In this document: piece after piece, positions 1-8,358 of the stretch
Numbering within the stretch: position 1 is the first letter of the stretch
Layout: the number at the start of each line of letters is the position of its first letter
Assembly (NCBI GenBank): GCA_963719975.1
Contig: CAVRED010000005.1
Span: 1-64,000, forward strand
Length of the DNA stretch: 64,000 nt
Direction: 5' to 3'
Origin: Poindextera sp963719975
Lineage (GTDB): Bacteria; Pseudomonadota; Alphaproteobacteria; Caulobacterales; Caulobacteraceae
The notes under the pieces: model-generated
What the model was told of the DNA's origin: nothing
The model's database searches: none
The model's input: the letters and a program-made list of their open reading frames with translations, nothing else
Made by a program: the position numbers and the translations under genes

Positions 1-27
1 AGGAAGCGAGGCTCGGGTGTTGAGGGC

Positions 28-786
28 CTAGCGTGTCGCCCGATGCTCGCGCGTGGCGACGTCCAGCAGATCGTAGGCGGCGCTGAACGCGCTTCTGATC
101 TTCGCCGCCGTCGCCGCCGACACCGGGACGACGCTGCTGCCCGTCTCGTTGCGGCGCTCGTCGAGCGGCGGCCAGCGGTCGTGCGGCACGCCCATCGCGC
201 GCAACACCTCTGCCATCCCCGCGGCGTAGTCGTCCGTGCGCACGACGTAGTCGTAGGTCACGAAGTCGGCCAGGACCAATCGGCGCTGAGACATGAAGTG
301 GGGGTCCCTCAGGTGGTCGGGGAGCGCGCAGACGAACTCGGCGAACCGGTCGAAGCTGATCTCCTGATCGGCGGGCATGCGGAACGCGTTCCGGATCACG
401 ACGCGCCATTGTTCCCATTCGGGGCTGTAGTCGTAGCCTAGCCGGATCTTGTCCCAATAGGCCGATCTGAGCCGCTCGACCGGATCGCGCCAGACGAAGA
501 ACCGCGGCGCCGACGCCCCGCCCAGCGCCTTAAGCGCCTCCTCTTCCGGAACCGTCAGCGGCGACTTGCGAGGATCCCAGGGCGAGCGGTGATGCACCAT
601 CGTCAGGTCGGGCGGGACCGGTCCCAGGCCCTCCAGGCGCCACAGGACGACCTTGGTGGTCGTGCAGGCCGCCTTGGGCGTCTCGATGAAGACGTACGGA
701 TAGCGCCGGCCGATGAACGCGCCATAGCTCAGCCGCATCCGATAGAAGGGATCCTCCGACCGCAGCAGGTCTTGAAGCGTACGCAT
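28..786 (-). CDS. Sulfotransferase family 2 protein
   Basis: Predicted 252-residue PAPS-dependent sulfotransferase of the carbohydrate sulfotransferase (HNK-1-like, Sulfotransfer_2) type. The 5'-phosphosulfate loop is visible as TPKAACTTTK near residues 36-45, and the 3'-phosphate region as WRDPVERLRSAYWDK near residues 105-119. It would transfer sulfate to a glycan or another hydroxylated acceptor, which cannot be read from sequence. I start it at the ATG at 786 because homology begins there. The same reading frame runs on upstream into the ABC-F gene, but only because that gene has lost its own stop by a frameshift. No signal peptide or membrane segment is seen, so it is probably cytoplasmic. 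The gene is complete. Confidence 0.8.
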   Translation of the reverse strand: MRTLQDLLRSEDPFYRMRLSYGAFIGRRYPYVFIETPKAACTTTKVVLWRLEGLGPVPPDLTMVHHRSPWDPRKSPLTVPEEEALKALGGASAPRFFVWRDPVERLRSAYWDKIRLGYDYSPEWEQWRVVIRNAFRMPADQEISFDRFAEFVCALPDHLRDPHFMSQRRLVLADFVTYDYVVRTDDYAAGMAEVLRAMGVPHDRWPPLDERRNETGSSVVPVSAATAAKIRSAFSAAYDLLDVATREHRATR

Positions 787-940
787 GGCCCCTTCTCGCC
801 GCCCACGAAGCCTGGCGTCCACAGCCAGGCGCGGCATGACTCCCGATTGCATCCGATCACCGCTTAACGCAGCAGCGGCGACGATCCGTTGCGGGGCGTT
901 GCGGGCGAATTTGTGGCAGGGGCCGATCAAGCCGCCCGCC

Positions 941-2474
941 TCACCCCTGCGCTTCGAAAAAGGCGTCCGGGTCCTCGATCTCGACCAGGCGCCCTTGCGG
1001 ATCTCGACGAAACGGGTCGCGGCCACGCGGGTGAAATAGCGGTCGTGGCTGACGAAGAGGCACGAGACGTCGGTCTCCTCGAGCTCCGCCTCCAGCGCCT
1101 CCTGGCCCTCGATGTCCAGGTGATTGGTCGGCTCGTCCAGGAGGTAGAAGTTGGGGTTCAGGAGCTTCATGCGCAGGAACGCCAGCCGCGCCCGCTCGCC
1201 GGGGCTGAGCACGAAGATCGGCTCCTCGATGCGGCGGAAGGCGAACCCCGCCTGGGCGAGCAATCGGGCGGCGTCCTTGTGCGTCGCGCCCGGGGCCGAG
1301 CTCAGGTAGTCCACGATCGACTGCTCCAGCGGCAGCTCGCTCATCGCCTGGTCGAAGTAGACCAGCCGCGTCGCCGGATTGAACCGCACGGCCGCCTGCC
1401 CGTCGTAGTGCCGCTGTTTGGGGTCGTAGGCCGCCGCGAGCGCGCTCAAGAACGTCGACTTGCCCGCCCCGTTCACGCCCAGCAGCGCCACCTTGTCGCC
1501 GGCGCCGATGGCGAACCGGTCGATGCCGATCAGCTTGCGCGCGCCGTCGGGCGTCGTGACCTCCAGGCCCTCAAGCCGCAGCGCGACCTTGGCCTCGATG
1601 TCGGCGTCGGCCAGCTCCAGCCTGCGCTCGCGCGCCCGATAGACCTCGGTCTTCTTCGCCTCGATGTGGGCGATGCGGGTCTCGATGGCGTTCTTGCGCT
1701 TGTTCAGCTCGGGGTTCTTCTGACGCCCACACCTTGTAGCGCGCCGCCGCCTGCTCCAGGCGCTTGACCTCCTTCTCTTCCAGCCGGCGCGCCTGGGCCG
1801 CCGCCGCGTCGCGGCGCAACAGCTCCTCCCGCGCCTGGCTGAACGGCGCCCGAAAGGCGTGGATGCCGTCGGCGCGCAGGAACAGCGTGCGGTCGGTGAC
1901 CCGGTTCAGGAACGCGCGGTCGTGGCTGACGATCAGCATCGGGATCTTGAACGTCGCCGTCAGCCAGCGCTCCAGCGTGGCGATATTGGCCAGGTCCAGG
2001 TGGTTGGTCGGCTCGTCCAGGACCAGGATGTCCGGCTCCTCGAGCCGCGCCGCGCCGGCGATCAGGATCAGCCTTTGCCAGCCGCCGGAGAGCTGGCCGA
2101 ACGCCTGCCCGGCCATCGCCGGCATCGACGCCGATCTCGTCCAGCAGGACATCGATCCGCCAGTCTTCGTCGCCCGCCCCGATCTTGGCCAGCGAGCCGG
2201 CGAGGACCTCTCGCACGGAAAGCCCGTCCATGCCCTCGGGCGTCTCCTGCGGCAGGGCGCCGACGCGCAGCGACCGCGACTTGATCAGCGTGCCGCGATC
2301 CAGCTCCAGTTCGCCCGAGAGGCACTTCAGCAGGGTCGACTTGCCGGCGCCGTTCTCGCCAACCAGGGCCGTCCGCGCGTCGTCGAGCATGAAGCTCACG
2401 CCGGTGAACACCTTCGTCGTTCCGTAGAAGAAGCCCCCCTGGTCCATCCCCAGGACAGCCTGCCGCGCCGCCAT
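941..2474 (-). CDS. ABC-F family ATPase (ribosome-associated type), frameshifted
   Basis: Duplicated-ATPase ABC-F protein of about 510 residues, a class that acts on ribosomes or translation and has no membrane domain. First domain: Walker A GENGAGKST, signature LSGGW, Walker B DILVLDEPTNHLD and SHDRAFL. Then comes the basic, alpha-helical interdomain linker. Second domain: Walker A GVNGAGKST, signature LSPGE, Walker B LLDEPTNHLD and SHDRYFT. The frame breaks near 2130, 1725 and 978, and each shift restores the expected protein. After the last one the protein ends with EAQG and a TGA at 941-943. Three single-base breaks in an otherwise perfectly conserved gene point to sequence errors rather than decay. 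The Uup/EttA-type subfamily is not resolved. Confidence 0.85.
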
Positions 2475-2631
2475 TGGCCACCCGTTCGCCGCCAAAGGCG
2501 GAGCCGCGCGTTCTGACGCGGCGGGGGCGGGGGCGTCAAGGTTGGACTGGGCGCGCCGAAGCCTCCGGCAGGAGGCGTGACCGGTTGGGAATGAAGACGT
2601 TCTCCGGCTGACCGTTCGCTGCCGGCGCCGC

Positions 2632-2889
2632 CTACGGTTCGTGGCGCGGCCACGGCACGGCGCTCACGGTGGCCCACGTCGGCGCGTTGATGTTCGTCGG
2701 CAGAAGCTTGGCGACGAGCTCGAAGTACTGGGCGGGATTGGCCAGGCCCCAGTTGGCGAGGGCCAGAGCGTCGTCCATCAGGTCGAGCGCGCGGTAGGCG
2801 GTCGCCTTCACGGCTTCGCCGACCTCGCTCGCGGTCGGGGTGTCATCCTCCGATGGAGGCAGGCTCGCGGAGTCAGGCCGTGTGCGCAT
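2632..2889 (-). CDS. Small hypothetical protein
   Basis: An 85-residue ORF with an acidic N-terminus, a helical middle (KATAYRALDLMDDALALA) and a proline-rich end. I do not recognise the family. It lies between the ABC-F gene and phage-like or DUF2158 sequence on the same strand, so it may belong to the phage remnant. The coding assignment rests only on an uninterrupted ORF with plausible composition. Confidence 0.35.
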   Translation of the reverse strand: MRTRPDSASLPPSEDDTPTASEVGEAVKATAYRALDLMDDALALANWGLANPAQYFELVAKLLPTNINAPTWATVSAVPWPRHEP

Positions 2890-3014
2890 GTGGCGTCTCT
2901 CAGTTCATTTGTGTTGCGGCCGCAAAGCGTGCGGGCGCGCTCGCCGGGGGCTGCGCCTCGGCGTGGTGGCAAAGGGTTTGGGGACTTAAAGCTCGCCGTC
3001 CGGCTAGCGGACGC

Positions 3015-3118
3015 ATTGCCCACAGGGAAGGATGGTCAACGGGTCTAGGTAGCGTTGTTGATGGTGATGTTGGTGATGGTGCTGAAAGAAACGCTGACCA
3101 TCCTTGCCTGTGGGCAAT
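3015..3118. repeat. 24-bp inverted repeat with 56-bp spacer
   Basis: The arms at 3015-3038 and 3095-3118 are complementary over 24 bp with one mismatch. They could form a long hairpin just downstream of the DUF2158 gene, whose stop is at 3122. The spacer on the minus strand is rich in CAC/CAT triplets (HHHQHHH or TITNIT when translated). It could be a transcript-end structure, a small mobile repeat or a regulatory RNA fold; the sequence does not decide. Confidence 0.7.
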
Positions 3119-3121
3119 CGC

Positions 3122-3337
3122 TCAGTTGGACTTGTTGTCGTCCGGGCTCGCCAGTTGGAGCGCGGACAGGGCGAAGTACCTGATCTGGACCACGCCTCGC
3201 CGGTCCTCCCATGCGCACCGCGCATAGGGTTGCTCGACGTGGTCGACGACCTTTTCGGCCGTCATCGACGATCCGCCCGACCGTAGTCGCACGACATCGC
3301 CCGATTGCAGGATTGAGGATTCGCGATCGAAGGGCAT
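3122..3337 (-). CDS. DUF2158 (YodC-like) family protein
   Basis: 71-residue protein matching the small DUF2158 family. It has the diagnostic GDVVRLRSGG near residues 13-22, M-T-A-E-K-V, then a CAWED segment and a C-terminal F-x-x-x-A-L-Q-L. Family members are small beta-rich proteins of unknown function, often carried in accessory regions. The ATG at 3337 is preceded by a weak AGG-type ribosome site. The stop lies four bases from the arm of the long inverted repeat at 3015-3118. Confidence 0.75.
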   Translation of the reverse strand: MPFDRESSILQSGDVVRLRSGGSSMTAEKVVDHVEQPYARCAWEDRRGVVQIRYFALSALQLASPDDNKSN

Positions 3338-3447
3338 TAGAGCAGGCCTCTCGAGCCAGGCGCCGTCGACTGCGCCTGGAACTGGTTTGAGAATGGGACG
3401 GGTAGTGCGTGTCGCACACGTGAGTGGGCTTCGCTGTCCGAACGGAT

Positions 3448-3489
3448 CAATCGGCTGACGTCTCGGCGCAATCGGCTGACGTCTCGGCG
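3448..3489. repeat. 21-bp perfect tandem duplication
   Basis: Two adjacent identical 21-bp copies (3448-3468 and 3469-3489) in the noncoding stretch between the DUF2158 gene and the phage-like genes. The rest of 3340-3590 shows no convincing ORF. It may be a simple replication slippage product or a paired binding site. Confidence 0.8.
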
Positions 3490-3590
3490 ATGACGGTTGA
3501 ACATGCGGGCTCTCGGCGGTTGACGAGAGAAGGATACCGCGGCCTGGGGGCGCTAAGGATTCGGCTGAAGCAGATGTGAGACGCAGCGCG

Positions 3591-4025
3591 CTAGCGCTTC
3601 ACGCTCGCGCTCCGGGTGCCTCCGCGCGTTGCAGGCGTTTGCTCAGGCACGTCATCGCCAACAAGACCTAGCCTGGCAGGGGGGGCCGGCGTTGCGGCCT
3701 CGGGAGTTTGTTCAGAACCGGTCGCAAACCCCTCCCCTTCGTCATGGCTCGCCAGCACGCGTGGCTCTCCCAACAGAAGATCGCTAGTCATACCGGCTGG
3801 GAATACAGCCAGCGCACCAGCACCCACTCCTTTTGGGAAGACGTAAGCGGTCTTTTTCTCTGACGGGCACTTACATTTCTTATAGCCAGAAGCGAGTCGA
3901 TACTTGAACATGAAATGGCCGTCCCCGCTCACTGCGCCGACTGAGGCCTTAAGTTCGACCCGGACCGCGATGTAGATGTTGTAGTAGAGCAGCGCCGCAC
4001 AAGACGGGTCGTTAGGGCAAGGCAC
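3591..4025 (-). CDS. Hypothetical protein, possibly phage
   Basis: A 144-residue ORF overlapping the stop of the upstream phage-like gene by 14 bases, as is common in phage late operons. The first 70 residues look like a folded domain (YNIYIAVRVELKAS, then a YKKCKC segment). The last 70 are low complexity and rich in P, A, T and E. I do not recognise the family. The start is uncertain because of the overlap. Its assignment to a phage is inferred from position only. Confidence 0.4.
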   Translation of the reverse strand: MPCPNDPSCAALLYYNIYIAVRVELKASVGAVSGDGHFMFKYRLASGYKKCKCPSEKKTAYVFPKGVGAGALAVFPAGMTSDLLLGEPRVLASHDEGEGFATGSEQTPEAATPAPPARLGLVGDDVPEQTPATRGGTRSASVKR

Positions 4026-4513
4026 GGACTTCGGCGGGTCCGTGGTCGACGGCCAGGACGTTGGTGAGACTGGAGTTTATCGCCACGTCGCTGACCGAGG
4101 GGTCGTCGCGAAGCGCGACCTGCATGCGGGCGGCGCCGACGTAGCCGATGCCGGTGACGGATGTCCAATCGTAGCGGATGGCGGGCGTGGTCGAGCCCTG
4201 GCCCACCACGGTCGGGACGGCGGTGGGCTCGCTCTCCTGATAGTCGACGTCCATCTCCAGCGCCGGGCGCACCAGGGCCGAGGTGTTGAGCAGGGGACGG
4301 AGCATGGTGAAGCGCTTGGTCTGGGGCGTGCCGAACGCGGAGAAGGCGGACTTCACATCGGCGGTGATGGTCTGGCCCGAGTTGCTGGCGCCGACGTCCC
4401 ACTGGTAGACGCCGTTCGCCCCGCCGAAGAAGATCCCGCCGTTTGCCGTCTCCCAGCAGAAGGCGTCGATGCCGAGGAACCGGCACCAGATGCGGACCAT
4501 CCCGATGCCTTGT
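4012..4513 (-). pseudogene. Phage structural-type protein, 5' end lost at the IS
   Basis: About 165 residues of a protein that resembles the C-terminal part of proteins found in head-tail regions of short-tailed phages: GGANGVYQWD, a central IT-ADVKSAFSAFGTPQ-KRFTM stretch, then PAIRYDW. The recognition is from memory of such proteins and is moderate. The frame enters directly from the IS inverted repeat at 4514-4528, so the apparent start (MREPSTQG) is IS sequence. No continuation of the gene is found on the far side of the IS, so the 5' part was deleted rather than simply interrupted. Confidence 0.5.
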
Positions 4514-4528
4514 GTGGATGGCTCCCGC

Positions 4529-4777
4529 ATTGCAAGGGATCAGCTTGTGTTCTGGCGACGGGGTCGGATGCGGTCTTGTGTCCGGCCTGTTTGCGCGGCG
4601 GTGGGCCGCTGGCCTTGATGGTTTGCGCTGGAGAGGTCCCATTCTGCTTTGCGGGCTTGAGAGGCCCTGGACATCGGTCGGGGTGTCCTCGTCCTGGTCT
4701 GACCTGTTCGCCATCACGTCACATCGCTCTTGCAACCTCTGAAGCGCGCCGCTGGCGCCGCTGACCGAGCGTCCGAC
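4529..4777 (-). ncRNA. Candidate seekRNA/bridge RNA region of the IS
   Basis: This 250-bp stretch downstream of the transposase stop and inside the inverted repeat contains no credible ORF. In IS1111-type elements this 3' noncoding end encodes a structured RNA that guides the transposase to donor and target sites. The assignment is by position and family knowledge; I have not folded it. Exact RNA ends are unknown. Confidence 0.5.
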
Positions 4778-5800
4778 TCAAGCCGCCTGTGGCGCGCGAT
4801 AGACGCCGCCGCGGGTCATGATCGCCCAGATCACCCGGGCGGCCTTGTTGGCCATGGCCACGGTGGCGACCCGCACCGGCTTGCGCGCCAGTAGCAGCGC
4901 CAGCCGGGGGTCTGTGGTCCCCGGACCACGCTTCGCCTGGCGCACCAGCGAGGTCATGCCGACGATCAACAGCCGGCGCAGGTAGCGGTCGCCCATCTTG
5001 GAGATCCCGCCCAGCCGCTCCTTCCCGCCGCTGGAGTTCAGCCGCGGGGTGAGCCCGAGCCAGGCGGCGAACTGGCGCCCGGATCGGAACTGGCCAGGAT
5101 CGGTGACGGTGGCGGCAAGGGCAGTGGCCCCCAGCAAGCCGACACCCGGCACGGTGGCGATGCGTCTGGCCAGCGCGTTGGCTCGATACCAGGCCATCAG
5201 CTCACGCTCGAGCCCGTGGACCTGGTCCTGCACCGCCAGCGCCTGGGTGGCCAGGGCGCCGACCACTTTGGCGGCGAGCGGCGGAACCGCCTCGACATCA
5301 CCAGCAACGATGCGTCGGGCGAAGGCCAGGGCGTGGGTGATCCCGCGCGGGATGTTCACGCCGAACTCGGCCAGCAGGCCGCGGATCAAGTTGACCAGCT
5401 GGGTGCGCTGACGAACCAGCAGATCACGCCCCCGATGCAGCGACAGCGCCCCCTGCTGGTCGACCGACTTGATCGCAACGAAGCGCATGGTCGGACGCGA
5501 CACCGCCTCGCAGATCGCCTCGGCGTCCGCCGCGTCGGTCTTGCCGCGCTTCACGTATGCCTTGACGTAGGCCGGAGGCATCAGCCGCACCGCGTGGCCC
5601 AGCCTTGCCAGCTCGCGCGCCCAGTGGTGGCTGGTCCCGCAGGCCTCCATCCCCACCAGGCAGGGCTCGAGCTTCTCGAAGAACGGCAGCATCTGCGCCC
5701 GCCTCAGCGCGCGGCGAACGACGACCTCGCCACCGGCGTCGATCGCGTGAACTTGAAAGACGCTCTTGGCCAGATCGAGGCCTACGGTGGTAATCTGCAT
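4778..5800 (-). CDS. IS110 family transposase (DEDD)
   Basis: 340-residue transposase of normal length for the family. The N-terminal RuvC-like DEDD domain shows GLDLAKSVFQVHA (Asp near 9), VGMEACG (Glu near 52) and KTDAADAEAI (two Asp near 92-95). The C-terminal Tnp20 domain has the helix-hairpin-like VPGVGLLGATAL and then LGLTPRLNSSGGK and GDRYLRRLL, which contain the conserved serine. No frameshifts are present, so it is likely functional. The ATG at 5800 follows 65 bases of leader after the inverted repeat. Confidence 0.95.
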   Translation of the reverse strand: MQITTVGLDLAKSVFQVHAIDAGGEVVVRRALRRAQMLPFFEKLEPCLVGMEACGTSHHWARELARLGHAVRLMPPAYVKAYVKRGKTDAADAEAICEAVSRPTMRFVAIKSVDQQGALSLHRGRDLLVRQRTQLVNLIRGLLAEFGVNIPRGITHALAFARRIVAGDVEAVPPLAAKVVGALATQALAVQDQVHGLERELMAWYRANALARRIATVPGVGLLGATALAATVTDPGQFRSGRQFAAWLGLTPRLNSSGGKERLGGISKMGDRYLRRLLIVGMTSLVRQAKRGPGTTDPRLALLLARKPVRVATVAMANKAARVIWAIMTRGGVYRAPQAA

Positions 5801-5904
5801 GGCGGATGGCTCCCATTGCTCGTGGTTAGCTTGACAGCCTCCACATTGGCGCTTCGACGCCGGGAGCGGGAGCCATCCACCCCATCTGCTTTCGGGCAGG
5901 CGTC

Positions 5905-6349
5905 TTATGACCGCTCTTGGCGCTCATGGACATCCGGAAGATCGGCTTTGCGCTCGCCGCCTGGCTTCCAGTCGCCGGCGCTGAGGTGCTCGTGGGCGAT
6001 GCGCCAGCCGTCTGCTTCCCGGCGGAAGACCCTCGTGCCCCGGCCGCCGCCGACAACATCCTCTTCGCCCACCAACCCCGACCATGAGAAGGCACAGATG
6101 ACCGCGGAGGCGGAGCCAGAACTCCGCCAGCCAGACCGCCTCGTCCGTCGTGTAGGTGTAGCGCTCGACGCGTTTCCAACTCGCGGTCATGGCGGCGGCG
6201 AACGCCTGTTTGCCCCAGAGCGAACTGCCGTTGCTGTAGAAGAACGCGACGTCATCTGTCAGCAAGGCCAAGGCCGCTTCGATATCCCGGCGGATCAAGG
6301 CCGCGACGAAGGCAGCCATGCAGTCTTTCGGAGAGGTGGCGCCCGACAT
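5905..6349 (-). CDS. SnoaL-like / NTF2-fold protein, frameshifted
   Basis: About 147-residue NTF2-fold protein of the SnoaL/DUF4440 type. The N-terminal helices (MAAFVAALIRRDIEAALALL) are followed by DDVAFFYSNG and KQAFAAAM. After a frame change near 6115 the protein continues through a beta-rich half (AVICAFSW, then TRVFRREADGWRIAHEH) to a TAA at 5905-5907. The WRIAHEH stretch is typical of the last strand in this fold. Members include small isomerases or hydrolases and proteins of unknown role, so no substrate is assigned. It ends 25 bp from the IS inverted repeat and is not disrupted by it. Confidence 0.7.
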
Positions 6350-6514
6350 GCGCTAGCTCCTGCTTACGACTGGCATATGCGCCGAGTAACGGCGATCGGC
6401 CAACGACGATGGCGGGGGAGACGCGATATCGAGCCGCTGGCCGACGAACCTCTGAACCCAGCGCCGGAGGTGCAGGGCTTGGCCCGCCTGGCTTAAGCGC
6501 GTAGCCAATCCGCC

Positions 6515-7249
6515 ATGACCAACCGCCTCCAGGGCAAGCTCTGTCTCGTCACCGCCGCCGGCCAGGGCATAGGCCGGGCGACGGCCGAGGCGTTCGCGGC
6601 CGAAGGGGCGCAGGTGCTGGCGACCGACATCAACGGCGCCGCCCTGGCGACGCTCGCGGGCGTCCAGACCCGCGTTCTGGACGTGACAGATCCCGCCGCC
6701 ATCGCCGCCTTGTTCGCCGAGCGCCCGTCGTTCGACGTGGTGTTCAACTGCGCCGGCTATGTCGCCAACGGCTCGATCCTCGACTGCGGCGAGGACGCAT
6801 GGGCGCGCTCGTTCGAGCTGAACGTGACCAGCATGTTCCGCATCTGCAAAGCCGCCCTGCCGGCCATGTTGGCCCGCGGCTCAGGCTCCATCATCAACGT
6901 CGCGTCGGTGGCCTCTTCGATCAAGGGCGTGCCCGATCGCTTCGCCTATGGCGCGTCCAAGGCCGCCGTCATCGGCCTGACCCGCTCGATCGCCGCCGAC
7001 TTCGTCGCCAGGGGCGTCCGCTGTAACGCCATCGCGCCCGGCACCATCGCCACGCCATCCCTCCGTGAGCGGATCGCCGCCTTGCCCGGCGATCCCGACG
7101 TCGCAGAGCGGGCGTTCATCGCGCGCCAGCCGATGGGCCGGCTGGGCGCGGCGGAGGAGGTCGCCGCCCTGGCGGTCTATCTCGCGTCCGACGAGAGCGC
7201 CTTCACCACCGGCCAGGTGCACGTGCTCGACGGCGGATGGACGGCGTGA
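6515..7249 (+). CDS. SDR oxidoreductase, BDH2/DHRS6-like
   Basis: 244-residue classical short-chain dehydrogenase. NAD-binding motif TAAGQGIG near residues 14-21; an acidic D in ATDIN suggests NAD preference; catalytic S (NVASVAS) and YGASK. The sequence follows the type-2 3-hydroxybutyrate dehydrogenase / 2-keto-3-deoxy-L-fuconate dehydrogenase branch, for example QTRVLDVT, ILDCGEDAW, and the PGTIATPSLRERI and YLASDES segments. The substrate is therefore a short hydroxy acid or sugar acid, unresolved. It overlaps the following asparaginase start by 13 bases, suggesting co-transcription. Confidence 0.85.
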   Translation: MTNRLQGKLCLVTAAGQGIGRATAEAFAAEGAQVLATDINGAALATLAGVQTRVLDVTDPAAIAALFAERPSFDVVFNCAGYVANGSILDCGEDAWARSFELNVTSMFRICKAALPAMLARGSGSIINVASVASSIKGVPDRFAYGASKAAVIGLTRSIAADFVARGVRCNAIAPGTIATPSLRERIAALPGDPDVAERAFIARQPMGRLGAAEEVAALAVYLASDESAFTTGQVHVLDGGWTA

Positions 7250-8358
7250 ACCCCATCCTGGTCGAGGTGACCCGCGGCGACCTGGTGGAAAGCCGCCACC
7301 GCGGCGCGGTCGCCATCGCCGATGCGTCGGGCAAGCTGGTCTGGTCGTGCGGCGACGTCGAGCGGCCGATCTACCCCCGTTCGGCGGTGAAGATGCTCCA
7401 GGCGCTGATCCTGGTGGAATCCGGCGCCGCCGACGCCTTCGGGTTGGGCGAGGAAGAGCTGGCCCTGGCCTGCGCATCGCACAGCGGCGAGGCGTTCCAT
7501 GTCGAGGCGGTGCGCGCCTGGCTGGGCCGCATCGGCCTGGACGAGGACGCCCTGGCCTGTGGCGCGCCGGTCGGCGCCGACGGACGGCCGCTGACCCGCG
7601 CCCATCACAACTGTTCGGGCAAGCACACCGGCTTCCTCACCGACGCCCGCCACCTGGGCGCCGAGACCCAGGGCTATGAACGGCCCGACCACCCGGTGCA
7701 GCGGCGCGTGCTGGCCACCATGGCCGAGATGGCGGGCGTCGATCCGGCCCACATGCCGGTCGCCGTCGACGGATGCACCGCCCCGGCCGTCGCCCTGCCG
7801 CTGCGCGCCCTGGCGACCGCCGTCGCGCGCATCGCCGACCCGTCGGGCCTGGCCCCCGACCGCGCCGCCGCGGCCCGGCGCCTGGACGCCGCGGTCAAGG
7901 CCAAGCCGCTCTACGTCGCCGGCACGGGGCGCGCCTGCACGGCCCTGATCCAAGCCGCCGCGGGCGCGGCCAGCGTGAAGACCGGCGCGGAGGGGGTGTT
8001 CGTCGCCGCTGTCAGCAGCCTGGGCCTGGGCGTCGCGCTGAAGATCGACGATGGTGCAGCCAGGGCGGCGGAGACTGTGATAGCGACTCTGCTCGGGACC
8101 TTTGCCCTGGTGCGCTGGGATGAGCCAGCAGTTCAGGGCTTGTCGCAAAGCCCGGTGTTTGACTCCAGGGGCCAATCCGTTGGGGCACGCCGGCCGGCCG
8201 TTTGGCTTGAGCGCCGGCTCCGCGTTAGGGTTGCTCCGCTACGCGGGAGCAGGCAGCCTATCGCGAGCGCGTCGCAACTTAGCGCTGGTTGGGACGCCCA
8301 GCCTCTCACAATCCGCTCTTGGCCGATCAAGGGACAACGCAGTGCCGACGAAGTATGA
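7237..8358 (+). CDS. L-asparaginase II family protein, altered C-terminus
   Basis: Asparaginase of the thermolabile/rhizobial-type family (Asparaginase_II). Visible motifs are YPRSAVKMLQAL, ACASHSGE, HHNCSGKHTG and DGCTAPAV, with AGTGR and KTGAEGVF later. The family core ends near residue 310 (PVFDSRGQSVG). About 55 further residues read as low-complexity sequence and look like noncoding DNA. A stop in another frame lies near 8207, so a frameshift may have removed the true end. This point is also the border of the AT-richer island starting at about 8.3 kb. An alternative GTG start exists at 7246. Confidence 0.8.
   Translation: MDGVNPILVEVTRGDLVESRHRGAVAIADASGKLVWSCGDVERPIYPRSAVKMLQALILVESGAADAFGLGEEELALACASHSGEAFHVEAVRAWLGRIGLDEDALACGAPVGADGRPLTRAHHNCSGKHTGFLTDARHLGAETQGYERPDHPVQRRVLATMAEMAGVDPAHMPVAVDGCTAPAVALPLRALATAVARIADPSGLAPDRAAAARRLDAAVKAKPLYVAGTGRACTALIQAAAGAASVKTGAEGVFVAAVSSLGLGVALKIDDGAARAAETVIATLLGTFALVRWDEPAVQGLSQSPVFDSRGQSVGARRPAVWLERRLRVRVAPLRGSRQPIASASQLSAGWDAQPLTIRSWPIKGQRSADEV

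Larger units (their letters stand above)
4507..5883 (-). mobile_element. IS110 family element, IS1111-type
   Basis: Insertion sequence with one DEDD transposase and perfect 15-bp inverted repeats at 4514-4528 and 5866-5880. Subterminal inverted repeats are the hallmark of the IS1111 subgroup; other IS110 members lack them. Following the subgroup pattern of about seven and three extra bases outside the repeats, I extend the ends to 4507 and 5883, but the exact tips are inferred. The transposase starts 65 bp inside one repeat and stops 250 bp before the other, leaving a noncoding 3' segment as expected for the guide-RNA region. The element looks intact. Confidence 0.85.

Noticed and set aside
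28..1491. One long frame joining an ABC-type ATPase to a sulfotransferase (487 residues)
   Set aside because: The ATPase has lost its own stop by a base slip near 978, and its true end is at 941-943 in another frame. Sulfotransferase homology starts freshly at 786. It is an artefact, not a fusion protein.
889..1767. Long plus-strand frame opposite the ABC-F gene
   Set aside because: Composition is arginine/leucine/alanine-rich as in antisense frames of high-GC genes, and the minus strand gives a perfect ABC-F protein.
5216..6496. 426-residue plus-strand frame over the IS transposase
   Set aside because: Antisense shadow of the DEDD transposase and the SnoaL-like gene; no known family.
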